From Ailurus styani (taxonomy: Eukaryota; Chordata; Mammalia; Carnivora; Ailuridae), in the NCBI GenBank assembly GCA_002007465.1, contig LNAC01000687.1, positions 431,257 through 495,256 on the forward strand: a DNA stretch of 64,000 nucleotides. The letters run 5' to 3'. The notes below the pieces were generated by a model. It did not search any database, was not told where the DNA came from, and saw nothing but the letters and a program-made list of their open reading frames with translations. Each line of letters opens with the position of its first letter. Position 1 is the stretch's first letter. This document shows positions 18,869-31,583 of the stretch, in pieces. Position numbers and translations under genes: made by a program.

Positions 18869-21800
18869 CTGCGGGGGACAGATGGTGGGAAGGGGTGAGG
18901 GTGACGGGCCCAGCAAGCCAGTTCCAAACCGGGAGGGTAGGTCCTCTTGGCTAGATGGTGGCTCCATACGCTGGCCTGTGCCTGGCCTGGAGTCAGCCCC
19001 GCTCCAGCTCCTGGGGTCACAGGGATCTCCCCACTGCCTTCTATCTCCTCCCTGGCAGCTGAGCACAAGTCCTGCCTCCAGAATGTGGCTCTGGGAGGGA
19101 AACTTCTTTGCTCCCCATTAGGTCCTGCGTCCCTGGCCTCTAGAACAGCGTACAGCAGGCACGTAGCAGTTGTTCAGGGACACTAGCTGGATGAGTAAGT
19201 GGGAAGAGACAATGGAACCAGGATTCAGGCCACAGGGCCGATTCTAGGCCAGCAGGCCCTTTGGTCACCCGGTGCCAGGGACATGTGGCTATTCGAGGTG
19301 AGATGCTTGGTGCCCAGTGTGTGGGCTGCTGCTGTGCGTCGTCGCTGGAGGTCCTCACCGGCCCGAGCAGGGTGACTCTGCTGGGATGGTGGCAGAGACA
19401 GGGGAAGACCTTTCCACCCACAGGGGTTTATTCTGGACACCCCCAAACTCTGGCAGGTGAGACACCCCTTCTCTACCAGCCTGGGCCTGGGAGCTCTGCA
19501 GAAGGAAGGAGGAGCAGCGGGACATGGCCAGGGGAAGCTGGGGGCAAAGCGCCTAGCTTACAGGAAACAACAGAAAGAAAGCTTGGGAGGAAAGGCTTGC
19601 CTGTGGGAGAGGGGCAGCCCAGGGCAGTTGGTGACCCCAGTTGCCTTGTCCTAGATTTAACTTTGGAAGCATAGAGCTGCTTTTTCACATGATCATAAAA
19701 GTTCAAGAAAAAAAAAAAAAAGGCAATCTAAGACATCAAAAGCAAAATCAAAGCGTCTCAAATTGCCAACAAGACCACATTCAATGGAGCATCTCTAAGT
19801 AGCTTAAAAACATGGGCTTTAACCCTGCACCCCTCCAGGGATGTGCCTTAGCACAGAGTCTTACAAGTGTCTCAGTTCTCCTGGAGGCCATGGTCACTTC
19901 CAGCCTGTGGGCTGTGGGGGAAGCCGAGAGTCCTCCAGCCAGAGTAGAAAACAGAGCTGTGAGATCAGTGAGGCCAGGGACAACCCATGAGGCAGACTTG
20001 GAATAGAAAGTACCACTGTGAATCATGGAGCATTTCCTCACATAAAAAGAAAGGTCCCTAGTGGTCTTGGCTAGAAAAACCTAGAATGGAGAGCTGTCCT
20101 GGAGGAGGCGCCCCTGGCCCAGGCCCCGGAAAGGCAGCTCAGGTCTCCAGCAGCAAGGGGACAAGGTGAGCAGGAAGAGACTTCAGGAGGCACTGCTGGC
20201 CCCAGATGGGACAGTCAGTGGCCTGAAAGTCATCAGACCCTGGAAAACCAGAGTTGACCAGGAAAGAAGAAACGAAAGAAAGCAGCTCTGGGCACATCTG
20301 GAGGGTGCTGGGGCCTACCCACCCTTGAGGAAGCCGGACGGAAGGGCGGAAAACGCAGCCCCTATCTTGCCTTCCCCCACAGCCATCACATGCCTCTCAA
20401 CAGAGGACACAGACCCCTTGGAAAACTCTGCCCAGAAGCCTACCCCGTCTGAGCAAACGTCCTGCGCCAACCCCTGCCTCTTCCAGAGACGGTTTTAAAC
20501 TGTGTCCACAGTTTCTTTTCCACTGGGCGTGTGCTGAGCTTAGTGACCCACTTCTAACAAAGGGAATGCGGGAGAAGTGGCGGTGTATGCCTTCCGAGAC
20601 CACGGCTCCCCTGCTGCCCCTCTCTGTTTCCGTCCCCCATCCCCAGCTGGAGGGAAAGCCAGCCACCATGTCGTGAGGACACCCAAGCAGCCATCCGATT
20701 TCAAACTGCCACCTGCCCCTGCCAGCCTCCAAACCTGGCCAAGGGAGGGACAGCTGGGCCACTGCAGAGCCGGGCTGACCCGGGAAAAGCCGAGGGCCCG
20801 CAGAGCCTGACTGCAGGGCTAAAGAATGTGTATTTTAAAAGGCACAGCCATTCCCAATTCCTGACTTCTTTTCTTTCGAGATAATTACCAGCTTTGAATA
20901 AGCAGCACCGAGAAAACTATTAGTTCCCTAGTTACTAAACGGCAATATTTGCTACTTTTCTATAAATGCAGGCCCTGCAATTATCACATACACCAGAGCT
21001 GCCGAAATCCCTCCCTCCCTGCGCAGGCCCAGCAGGGTTGGCTGCCTGGCCTTTGCCCTCAACATCTGATTTCCAGGTTCACGCCTCCGGCCTGGGGCTG
21101 CGCTTCCCCGCCCACCCCGGCCATGTTCCCCACAGCGGCCTGGCTCCTGGGCCAAGGGCCTCCTTGCCATCCCCCCCACCTACCACCTGTCTCAGCAGGT
21201 GACCAGTCCCCCGCGCCCCTCCACTCTCAGAGCCCAGCACCTCCGTCGAGTTTTCAGGTCTCTGTACCACCCTCTATGGCCACCCCTCCCCACCACCCGT
21301 GCACCCAACAGAGACATTTTCTGGGGACAAATGTGACCTTGTCCTCACCTGCTGAAAACCCCCCATGTTCTCCCCGCTCTGTGGCGTTCAAGGCCCTCCA
21401 CGGGTGGCACTGGCTCACTGCCCCAGGTCTGCCTATCCCCAGGATATCCTGTGCCCTCATCGACCCCAGGCCAGGGCAGGTTCCCTCCTGCCACATCCAG
21501 GCGCCTGGCCCTCCACATCTGCACTAGAACCACTGGGTGCGAAGTCCTGCCCAGCCTCCATCCACGGCTCCGGTGGCCAGGCATGCTCCCCACCCCCCAA
21601 CTCACGGTCCTGCTGCACTGCGCGGAGTGGCCAGCCCGTGGGGGAACTGAGGTGCGTAAACATGGGACAGACAACACGCTGCCTACCATCACTCCATGCT
21701 GACTACCAGGACGGGGAGGCCATGGTGAGGCAAAACTTCTGAGCCCCCGATGGAGGGCAAGTGTGACCTTGACCACCCAGGTGGGGGACGGTGGTGATCA

Positions 21801-23951
21801 TCAATATTAAGCTCTATGCATCGGCTCATGAAGGGCCCACCCAGTGCCCCGCCTGGCTGAGACAGGATGGGGTGTGAGGACAGGGACAGGGGTATGGTGC
21901 AGGGCATGCGCCATAAGGAGGCTCAGGGGAACACAGGCAGCAGATGTCCCATTGGTGCTCAGCCCTCCCTGTCACCCCAGCCCAGGCCACCTAGGGGGGC
22001 CGGCCAACCCTTCTGCCTAGAACCCCCTTCCTCCCATCTCCATGCCGCCCCTGAGGCCTCCTCTGGCCCTCCATGCTCCCTGCCCAAGTCACCTTTGCTG
22101 CCGGGGCCAGCCAGGGTGGCTCCTGCACCAGCCACCAGCAGTGAGGCCCACATGGGCCAGGTAGCTGCACAACTCACCTCCAGGAGGTGCGTGTCCGGCA
22201 GGTACCGGTCCTTCCAGTGGTCGAGGAAGACCATGTCTAGCGTGTCCACATCGTATTTCTTCTTCAGCTGTGGGATCATGTCCTGGGACGCCCCAACCAC
22301 AACGGTGACCTGGAACGACACTCTGTCGGTGCCCATCCTCACATACCGCCCTGCCGGGACACCCGGTTCAAGGCTCATCACCAGTTTTTTTTGGGGGGTT
22401 TCTGGGGAGACGAGTCCCCACTCTGCCCTCCTCCCTCCAAGGGCGGCCTTGGAAGTTTCCTCCGCGGTGGGGGAGGTCCGGGAAACCTGGCCTGGGAGGC
22501 ACCACGAGGCCACGTATGACAGGATGAATGAACTGCGCTGGGGCGATCCTTTCCCTCCCCCTTGCACCCAGCCCCTGGCGCCCAGGTGTCCGCATTCTTC
22601 CCCCTCCCGGGGTGGCCACACACCCTGTCCTGCAGGCCTGCAAACTCCACCATCTGCTGGGTGATGGCGGCATAGTCAGGGTTGAGCTCAATGGTGAGCA
22701 GGCGGGCCCCGGGCTCCAGCAGGCGGGCCATGCGCACGGCCGAGTAGCCGCAGTAGGCGCCCAGCTCCAGCAACAGCGACGGCCGCTGCTCCCGCACCAC
22801 TGCATCCAGGATCTGGCCTGCGGGGCGGAGCAGAGGGTGAGCACAGTGGAAGGAGGTGACCCACTCCTGTTCCCAGACCTGCTCCTTCTAGACAGAGCAT
22901 CAGCACCTACGATGCCTGCTGCCCCTCACCCCCACCCTCCCTTGGCACCCCCCACCATCGCACTAAATGTATCCCCCAAGCTTCCAGAGTCCCTCAGGCC
23001 TCTGGGTCTCAGCACATGCTAGCCCCTCTCTTTCGCCTGGTTCCTGACTGACCCCAACTCGTTCTAAGCCAGAGCTGCCCTCTGCGGAAGCCCCCACGCC
23101 ACCGTGCTGATGGGCTGTGCTCAGGGCCTCCCTGGCCCCCTGGGCTGGACACTGTCAGAGGCTCCAAGAGGCTGGACAATGGCTACCCTATCCGTCCCCA
23201 GGGCCCAAATCCCAGGGGTGCAGCATAGCAGAGGCCTGTGTCCCAGGCTGGAGTTCAAAGGTCAGGAGGCGGCCGTGGGACCACGGGGCCAGGCAGAGTC
23301 CAAGGAGCTCTGCACATGCTCAGTCTGCCGGCTGCTGTGCACCACCACCCCATCAGAAGGGATGCCAGGGCCAGGCCTACCGACTAATGTGGGCTGAGTT
23401 GCTGTGTGGCAAGGAAGGGTCCTGGGCAGTTTACCGAACGTCCGTCCCTCCCGAGGACAGTGATGTGGCTATTGGGGGTCTCTGCACAGCCTTTGCCCCT
23501 GGCCGGGGAGCAACTGAGTGAGTAGCTCCAGGGGCCTCCAGGGTTCCAGGCAAGCCCCACCCCAACATGCAGAAACACAGCGACAACAGGCCTCCCCTTT
23601 CCAGGACCGGGCTGCCCCACCTGAGGTCCCCTTTCCCGTGTCCACTACCTGCTGGCTGGGCTGCCCACCTTTCTTGTTACCCACGTTCATAGCCCACTCC
23701 TTCTGTGAGCAGTAGGTATCAATGGCCTCCAGCACACTTTGGGGGTCCCCAGCCACCGCATGCTGCAGCACATGACGCAGGATACGCTGCTCCTTGGTGT
23801 CGCCCATGAACAGGTTGTAGAGAGGCTGCACGACCAACTCGTTCCAGAAGATAAAAAGAATGCCCAAGTTCCAGTGTCGCAGGCAGAGAAGCACTAGCAG
23901 CACCAGGCCCAATGAGAAGAGAGTCAACATCAGGGGTGGGGCCTCCAGCAT
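18668..23951 (-). CDS. COMT: COMT, catechol O-methyltransferase (complete coding sequence, 4 exons)
   Basis: COMT transfers a methyl group from S-adenosylmethionine to one hydroxyl of catechols (dopamine, noradrenaline, catechol oestrogens) and needs Mg2+. Exons in transcript order are 23951-23669, 22817-22624, 22309-22178 and 18868-18668. They encode 269 aa, against 271 in human membrane-bound COMT. Residues 8-24 form a hydrophobic signal anchor. Met49 (in LFMGDTKEQ) is the start of the soluble form. The SAM site appears as [16 protein letters not shown]. Catalytic and metal residues are present in [10 protein letters not shown] (Asp and Lys) and [10 protein letters not shown] (Asp-Asn). The final residues are GPGSSTHP. 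It converges with ARVCF and is divergent from TXNRD2. The frame is intact throughout, so the gene looks functional. Confidence 0.97.
18869..22177 (-). other. COMT intron before the terminal exon
   Basis: A 3.3-kb intron. An L2-like fragment is near 19150-19200, an A15 tract is at 19707-19721, and an AT-rich unique block lies at about 20820-20985. The remainder is GC-rich unique sequence. Confidence 0.65.
22178..22309 (-). CDS. COMT: COMT coding exon, catalytic Mg2+ site
   Basis: A 132-bp exon, phase 0 at both ends. It encodes [20 protein letters not shown] and [20 protein letters not shown]. The Asp of LDHW is the Mg2+ ligand and the Lys of WKD the general base in characterised COMTs. The donor is GTGAGT. 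Confidence 0.95.
22310..22623 (-). other. COMT intron
   Basis: A 314-bp intron. Only a T8G6 homopolymer junction at 22384-22398 stands out. Confidence 0.7.
22624..22817 (-). CDS. COMT: COMT coding exon, SAM-binding region
   Basis: A 194-bp exon with acceptor CCCCGCAG and donor GTGTGTGG. It encodes [34 protein letters not shown] and [14 protein letters not shown]. The Glu in TIELNPDY is the residue that contacts the SAM ribose in the family. The Leu of FAGLQD aligns with the human Val158Met site. Confidence 0.95.
22818..23668 (-). other. COMT intron
   Basis: An 851-bp intron of unique sequence. Nothing recognised. Confidence 0.7.
23669..23951 (-). CDS. COMT: COMT coding exon with both start codons
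   Basis: On the minus strand the exon opens [20 protein letters not shown], a membrane anchor, and continues through [20 protein letters not shown] to [10 protein letters not shown]. The donor GTGGGC lies at 23668-23667. The membrane-form ATG directly follows CTGTCTCAG, so the exon boundary may coincide with the start codon. The internal ATG at codon 49 gives the soluble enzyme by leaky scanning or from a downstream promoter. Confidence 0.94.
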
Positions 23952-26559
23952 CTGAGACAGGGCAGGGATAGTGTAGGTGAGGAGGAGGGGCGAGAAGGGG
24001 GAGGGAAGAGAGCAGGTCAGAGGGCAGTGGGCTTCGGTGCTTTGCGGCTGGCCAGGAAGCCCCATAGCCGGCTTGGGGGCTCAAAGTCCCATGGCATAAG
24101 CGCAGACCTGCCCTTCCCGGCTTACCCACCCTCTCCTCAGTTTGGGGGTGCTGCTATTGCCCCCCCATTCCTGATGGGGGCCTTTAAGAGGCTGACGCTG
24201 CTCCCTCAGGCGCACAGAGCAGGTGTTGGGTGTGGCCATCCTGCCTGGGGACCTGCTGGTCACAGGCCTCCTCTCTGGGTACTCCCCCAGACAGCCCTGA
24301 CGGCAGTGGGCACAGAGGAGGCCCCGTCCGTGTACAGCTCTCTTGGCTCCTCACAAGGAGTCTGTTGCCCTTTAAGTGAGTTTCCAGGTAAGAACACAGG
24401 CAGTCCCCAGGCCAGGCGCACGGGGCAGAGACCCATTCGCCACTCCCCTCAGGGACAGCCACCCGTGCTGGATCTGCTCTGGCTGATGGCCAGCCCTGCT
24501 GCCTGCACCACAGGTAAGGGGATCTGCCAGCTGTAGCACACGACTACAGGAACGGCATCACGTACCCCTGGCAAGCCCCCTTCAGGTAGCTCGGGATCCA
24601 GTCAGATGGGGCCCCTAGAGACACAGGCAAGGTTGAGCCCCTCAGCCCTCGGCTCCTGGCCGGCACAGAGCAGAGTTCATGCTATTCTGGGCAGATGCTC
24701 AGAGTTCGGGCCAGACACCTTGTAAAATGGGAAAGGACAAAATAAAGAGGAATACGGGAAGCTTCTGTCGGGGTTGATGGTCACTCACAGGTGACACACA
24801 AGGAAGGCCATGGAACCCCAGCAACCACACAGGACCTTGTTCTCCCAGAGGCTCCGACTTCGAAAGGCATATCTGGGACAGCAGGCAGGCTGAGGGTCTT
24901 GGTGGGAAGAGCTCAGGAGGACTATCGAGGGCTCTAAACCCCATCATGCTGGACTGTGAGAGGACAGTGGTGGTTTGGGGAATGGGGAAGAGGAACAGGA
25001 AATTGAGGCTCTGCCCCAGGTGAGTGTGGACACCCAGATTCTGGTGTATTAGGCCACGTGGCCTATTGACAAGGAACACTTTATCATTGGGTCGGAGCGT
25101 GCACACACAATGGGCCCCAAACCTTGGCCCACACTTGCTCTTCTGCTCTCAGGGGGCCACCCTGACCTTCCGAGCCACTCTCTCAGCTGGCTCCTGCCGT
25201 CTGTGCTGAAGGGCGGGTCTGCGCACTCCTTCTCTGAGCTCCGCAGCAAAGCAGAGAAAACTGGTGCAGGATTCTTTTGCCTTTAGATATCACTGACGGA
25301 AACCATAACCTGAAAATGAACCGGGTCCAGATATCTGGGCCGCTTCCTCAAGGCCAGCCTTGCCTGCTAGGGCAGTGCTTCACCCTTCCGTCCTCAGAGA
25401 GCTGAAGGCCCCAGAGAGGTAGTGAGATGTCAGCCTGGGACCCCAGGGACACAGATGACAGCAGAAGGCCTGAAGGCCTGGGCTGGTGTGGCAGGTCTCA
25501 GCACCAGGTGCCCCTGCCTGGGGTGTGTGCCCTGGGCCCCACCATGCAGAAAGAATATACATCAGGTGTCCTGTCTGCCGTAGCTCTGGGGCCCACAATG
25601 GCAAGGGCCCCGCAAGGGCCAGCATGCACCATGACCCAGGAGGCCGGTGAGGGGAAAACATGGGGGGAGGGACAGTGGATAAGGGCAGAGTATCTCTCTT
25701 CTAGGGGACAGCCGACAGGAAACAGGGGAGGCCCTGCAGCTTGAAGGAGCTGGAACTTTCTACTGCTCAGGATTTCCTAACAACACACCTGTGTGGCTTT
25801 ATTTGTCATTACTATTATTACTCGTAGCAGTGTTTGGGTGATGATACAATGGGCCACTCTGTTTATTTAAAAAAAATATCCAGAAAATTCTGGAAACAAA
25901 TATAAAAAATGAGACTAATATTCTACTTAGGTAACCCATTACTTGCCGGACCCTGGAGTCGTAAACGATAAATTTCAATCTCTATAACACTTGGCTTGTG
26001 TTAAAAACCTGGCTTGTAAATCTCTAATCTCTAGGTCTGTGTGTTGATACCTTTGCACAGCACTGTGGGCCTCGGAGCTCACAGGAGGGCTCAGGGAGGG
26101 GCCGCACCTGGAGGGAGGCTCTGCTTTGGCTCTGAGTCCTGGTTACCTAACAGACATGCAAACAGAAAGGGCAATGCTGGGACTTTAAACCACTCTGGGG
26201 GGAGGGCAGATCATCAGGAAGATAAAGGAAACTCAACCCCCCTGGCCAGGAGGCCAGAGCACGGAAGCCAAGTGGCCCTCTCAGATCCCCTCTATTTTGT
26301 ATATGTTCAAAACAAGCCATAAGGGAAAGTTTTTAAGTGGCTCGCCAAGCACAGTCTCAAACATGGCTTCTTGACCACATCAAGGGCTGGCAGCAAAGCT
26401 TCGGTGCAGGATCCTGAGTCTCCTATCTCTCGTGGCTGTTGACCTCAGGGTGGCAATGCAGGGAGATGCTGCTCACGGACTTCAGGGTTTGGCCGAAGAG
26501 GCTAGGCCTTTATAAGGCTTCCACAGATGATACATTTAGTATCATGACGGCATGAAAGA

Positions 26560-28365
26560 AATAAAGGGAGACACAAATTAATGGAAAGACATCCCATGTT
26601 CATGGACCGGAAGATTTGATATTGTTAAGATATCAATATGAAAGTCATCTACAGATACAATGCAAGCCCTATCAAAATTCCAGCGACATCTTTTTTAAGA
26701 ATAGAAAAGTCCTCCAAAAGGTCATTTCAAATCCGAACAGCCAAAACAATCTGGAGAAAGAACAAAGTTGGAGGACTCATACTTCCTGATTTCAAAACTT
26801 ACTACAAAGCTACAGTAAATAAAATTGTGGTACCAAACTAAGGTAAACATAAAAAACCAACAGAACAGAACTGAGAGGCCAGAAATAAACCCTCATGTCT
26901 ATGATCAAATGATTTTTTAAAAAGAGTGCCAGGACGACTCAATAGGAAAGAACAGTCTGTCTAATAAATAGCCTGGGTACAAGCAGATTTCCACATGCAA
27001 AAGAACAAAGTTGGACTCTTACACACCACGTACAAAAATAAACTCAAAATGGATCAAAGCCTTGACTTTCAGAGCTAAAACTATAAAACTCTTAGAAGCA
27101 AACATGGGAATAAATCTTCATGACCTTGAACTTGGCAATATGACACCAAAAGCACAGGCAACAAAAGAAAAAAAATGAATTTCATTAAAATTAAAAGCAT
27201 CAAAGGACATTATCAAAAGAACCAAAGGATAGTCCACAGAATGGGAGAAAATATTTGTAAATCATACATCTGATGAGGGTTTAATATCTTGAATATATAG
27301 GGGCACTTGGGTGGCTCAGTCAGTTAAGCATCCAACTCTTCATCTCGGGGTTGTGGGATTGAGCCCCACGTGGGCCTCTGTGCTCAGCGGGGAGTCTGTT
27401 TGGAATTCTCTCTCTCCCTCTGCCCCTCCCCATACTCATGCCACGCTCTCTCTCTCAAAAAAAGGGGGGGGGTCTTGAATATATCAAGAATTCCTACTTT
27501 GCAACAACAAAAAGACAAACAACCCAATGAGAAAATGGGCAAAGGACATTTCTCCAAAGATCTACAAATGACCAACAAGCACATGGAAAGATGCCCAACA
27601 TCATTAGTCATTATGGAAATGCAAATTGAAACCACCCGAGATACCACTTTATACTCATTAGGGAGGCTCTTTTCCCCAAAAAATGTTAAATAACAAATGT
27701 TGACGAGGACGTGGGAAAACCGGAACTGTTGTGGACTGCTGACAGCAATGCGAAATGGTGCAGCTGCTGTGGAAAGCAGTTTGGTGGTTTTTCGAAAAGT
27801 TAAATATAGAACTATCCTATGACCAGCAATTCCACTCCTGGCTGCACACTCTAAAGAACTGGAAGCAGGGACTTGAACCGAAACTGGTGCCCCGATGTTT
27901 CCAGTTCCATTATTCACAACAGCCAAATGGGACAAACAGCCCATCTATCCACAGAAGAATGGACATGCTGCGTCCCTATGATGAATCGCACTTTGTCACT
28001 AACACGAACGAAACAGTGGTTCATGCTACCACGTGGATGAACCATGGAAGACGTTACGGTATGTAAAAAAAAAAAAAAGGCACAGAAGGATAGATACCAT
28101 ATGATTCCGCTTACATGAACTTTGTAAAGCAGGCAAATCCACAGAGAAAGAAAGTAGAAGAGAAGCTGCTGGGGACCAGTGGGGGTGGGGTGGGGAACAG
28201 GGAATTACTGCTGAATGGGTATGGTGTTTGTTTGGGGGATGATGAGAAAGTTCCAGAAATAGTGACAACAGTTACACAACGCTGTGAATGTACTTAATAC
28301 TGCTGAATTGTACATTTGTAACACCGAAATGGTTAAAATGGCAAATTTTTTAAAGATTCCGCATT
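26560..28365 (+). mobile_element. Truncated LINE-1, 3' part of ORF2 plus 3'UTR, interrupted by a SINE
   Basis: Around 26640-26840 the forward strand reads decayed L1 ORF2 protein ([18 protein letters not shown], then [17 protein letters not shown]), followed by typical L1 3' text (GGAAATGCAAATTGAAACCA near 27614). It ends near 28365. A CAN-SINE sits at 27299-27472 with a 12-bp target duplication. Stops and frameshifts show it is dead. Confidence 0.85.
27299..27472 (+). mobile_element. CAN-SINE inserted in the L1
   Basis: Head GGCACTTGGGTGGCTCAGTC, CT-rich body, short A-run and a G-run end. It is flanked by the direct repeat TCTTGAATATAT at 27287-27298 and 27473-27484, so it is a retroposition into the older L1. 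Confidence 0.9.
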
Positions 28366-28556
28366 TTTTAAAGATTTTTTTATTTATTTGACAGAGAGAG
28401 ACACAGCAAGAGAGGGAACAAAACAGGGGGAGTGGGAGAGGGAGAAGCAGGCTTCCCACCAAGCAGGGAGCCCGAAGTGGGGCTCGATCCCACGATCCTG
28501 GGATCATGACCTGAGCCAAAGGCAGACATTTAACAACTGAGCCACCCAGGCGCCCC
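28366..28556 (-). mobile_element. CAN-SINE, minus orientation
   Basis: T-rich start TTTTTTATTTATTTGACAGA, then AG-rich body, ending GAGCCACCCAGGCGCCCC. This is the reverse complement of the SINE head. Confidence 0.9.
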
Positions 28557-28662
28557 TAAAGATTTTCTTAAAAAGTAATCTCTACACCCCACTTGAAGCT
28601 CAAACTTACAACCCCGAGATGAAGAGCTGCACGCTCCATCAACTGAGCCAGCCAGGCACCCC
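28557..28662 (-). mobile_element. Older short tRNA-derived SINE, minus orientation
   Basis: Carries AGTAATCTCTACACCC and ends CAACTGAGCCAGCCAGGCAC. It is the short subtype lacking the CT-rich body and abuts the younger SINE on its left. Confidence 0.75.
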
Positions 28663-29996
28663 AAACTTAAGTGTGTTTTACTATAGGAAAAAGAACACCG
28701 GGAAACAAACAAAATGGACAACTCTGTTTCTGGCCCTCCTTGTTCCAAAACTGGAAAAGGGACATGCCATTCCCCATAAGGAAGCAGGACCCAGAAAATC
28801 AATAGCTGCTCCCATCTCCCTTGGGGACCCAGGGCACTCAGGCGTCTCTTGCTCTAACCCTGCTGACTGGCCCTGGGGGGCAGCAAGGGGACGGTGTAGC
28901 GTGGACACCTGCCTCCATATTCATGGTCCTTCTCCGAGGCAGGGGAATGGGCCTTCCTGTGTCAGGAGGGTCTGCCCGACCCACATGCTTCCTTCCAACA
29001 GGCCTACGGTGTACAGCCAGCATCCATTTCTCCCCAGACCTCTCTCTCCACATGGCAAAAGTAACACCCAGCCCCAAATGCTCCTTGTCACAAGTCCGTC
29101 CTTGAGTATTTCCCTGGCAACCATGAAACTATAACTTCAATCAACTCTGATCACTGTTTATCATCCTCCAGACCCAAAGGGGGCAAGCAAGATCCTTGGC
29201 AGCTGGGCCAAGACCCCTAGCCACCCTTGAACCAAGGTGGGGACAGGCGGATGGGCCCCTGACACCCAGAGCAGTTGGTCCTGGGACCTTCAGTTCCATG
29301 ATCCTTTGTGACAAAAGTGCTTCCCCACATCCAGCCTGACACATGGTACAATTTCACCGAGGCCTGGGCCCCCAACACGTGCATGTGGGGTGGGGGGAGC
29401 TCCACTCCCCGCTGGGTCTGCCCCTCCCTTGCCCACTCAGCTCTTAAGCTCTAGCCCTGTGAGATGGCCAGCTCGGCAGTGCTTCTGTCTGTCTCTGCTT
29501 CGTAGCCAGATGGTCTGTCCCTTTTGTCAGCTGGTCAGTGTTTCTTTACGCATTTAACGTATCCTAGATGACACTCTTTTTTCTCTAAAGGAAATGCAAG
29601 TGTTTTTCATAAATATATCACAAGCAACCGTTGGTGGACAAGTTACCAAGACTCAGAGTTCTATAAAAAGATGCATCAATTGTATGACATCGTTCCTAGG
29701 CTCATTTAAAAAAACCTGTGAAAGTGCACTAGAACTTTCGGTCCCTTTGTGAGGATCTGAATCTGCTGTTATGCCCACATTGCCATCACCTCCTTCTGAA
29801 GAGCAGGTCTCTGCCCACGCTAGTTCTGGAAACTAGGGAGGGCCAGGATGCTTGTGCTTGTGCCTGAGGCTGTAGGAGCAACAGAAGAAAACTCCAGGCA
29901 AGAAAGAACTCAGGCCACCTCCCTGACCAAGAGCTGCAGGGCCAAGCACCCCAGCTCCCCCGGTCACATCTGACTCTGTCTTGGGCCCTGCTTCTT

Positions 29997-30242
29997 TTTT
30001 TTTTTTTTTTAAAGGAAGTTTCTTTTTATTTATTTATTTGTTTGTTTGTTTGTTAATTAATTAATTTATTTATTTCACAGAGGGAGAGAGATCACAAGGA
30101 GGCAGAGAGGCAGGCAGAGAGAGGGCAAAGCAGGCTCGCCGCTGAGCAGGGAGCCCGATGCGGGCCTCGATCCCAGGACCCTGAGATCATGACCTGAGCC
30201 GAAAGCAGAGGCTTTAACCCACTGAGCCACCCAGGCGCCCAC
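29997..30242 (-). mobile_element. CAN-SINE, minus orientation, with TSD
   Basis: Flanked by GGGCCCTGCTTCTT at 29983-29996 and 30243-30256. It contains a TTTG/TTAA-expanded tail and ends GAGCCACCCAGGCGCCCA. Confidence 0.92.
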
Positions 30243-31583
30243 GGGCCCTGCTTCTTGGAGGACCCTCACCCCAGGCCCAACCCCTCTTCTGGTCGATGGG
30301 CTCACACACTAGAAGCAGGGGCAGCTGTCTTGGCTCTGAATGGAGGGTAGGGCTCAGAGTGCACAGAACATTCTGGGGGCAAAAACAGGCAGGCTGGCCA
30401 GGATCCTTGTGGGGAGGACAGAAAAGATGGGGGTGGAGTGGGCCAGGAGATAGGTGGAATGGCTAGCCACCTGCCCCACAGGCCAACTGTACAGGACAAA
30501 GCCCAGGATTCTGCGCTGCCTGGGGACTCGGAGTTTTGGCAGTTCACGGGCGTTCTCAGCAAAGCCCCAGCAGCGGTCTGCTTCCAGCCCCGCCCCTGTG
30601 TGTGAACTGAATGCGAACTCCCCATCTTACTCCTCACTCCCTGGATGGCAGCCCCTTGTCCCGTCTCCTGTCTGCCGCTCGTTTAGGGCATCCGGTGGTG
30701 ATTCCGACTCCCGATCCGGTGCTCCCAACAAACGTCCACTACGGCAGTGAGGGGAGGTCTCGATTCCATGATTCTGAATATACTCGCAGAGGCTGGGCGA
30801 GAAGCCCAGCTTCCAAATGGTAGGTTCCGGGCTGGAAGTACTTCCTGGCTGCTGGGGAGGCCTCTTTGTCTCTCTGGTTGATCCTGGTCCTCCCACATGA
30901 GCTTCTCCGTTGACTGAAACCCCCTTCTTGCACCCCTGCTGACAAAGTGTCACCATGGTGCTAATTCTGTCCACTTCCTTTCCAATCGGCATGACTTCGC
31001 TGAGGATAATTTGGAACTTCAGTGGCATTCAAGGGAAACTGCTGATCTCCCCAGAGTGGCTCCTGAGGACTGTCCCTTCCATCCGCTCTGCTCCTCCTTC
31101 CTCTCATACCACCTTTGTTCTCCCTCCAGCTCCCCTGCATCCTCTAATATGACCCCTGCAAGCCCCTACCTCCTTCTTCCCGTCTAGCCTGCCAGACCTT
31201 CCCCCCTCCCTCCAGCCCCTCAGTTCCCACAGTCACTAGCACAGACCCCCCCCTCGCCCCATCGGGGGCTCTCAAAGGACTCAGGGACCCCCAAAAGTAA
31301 TCACTAGAGGTTGAAAAAGAAAAGAAAAGCCAACTGGAAACAGACATTTAGTCCACGACCTCCATGAGATTATACATCAGGGCAAAAAGATCTTAAAGGT
31401 CTCCTCCATGGACACTGGTAAGAAGCTTTAGCTCTCACATGGAACAGGTAACTAACCTACTTGTCTGCTAGAAACACAATTCAGAGGAAAATAGAAAACG
31501 GAACAAAGACAGGGTCCAACTCTTACGTAAACTAGTGAGTTTTATGTAATTGTATTTATACCTGATGCATGGCTAAAGTTTTA

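Noticed and set aside
19707..19721. A15 tract as the end of a processed pseudogene
   Set aside because: The upstream sequence contains no recognisable gene and no target duplication was found.
26638..26841. Small protein gene at 26638-26841
   Set aside because: The peptide is a decayed piece of LINE-1 ORF2 inside a truncated L1.
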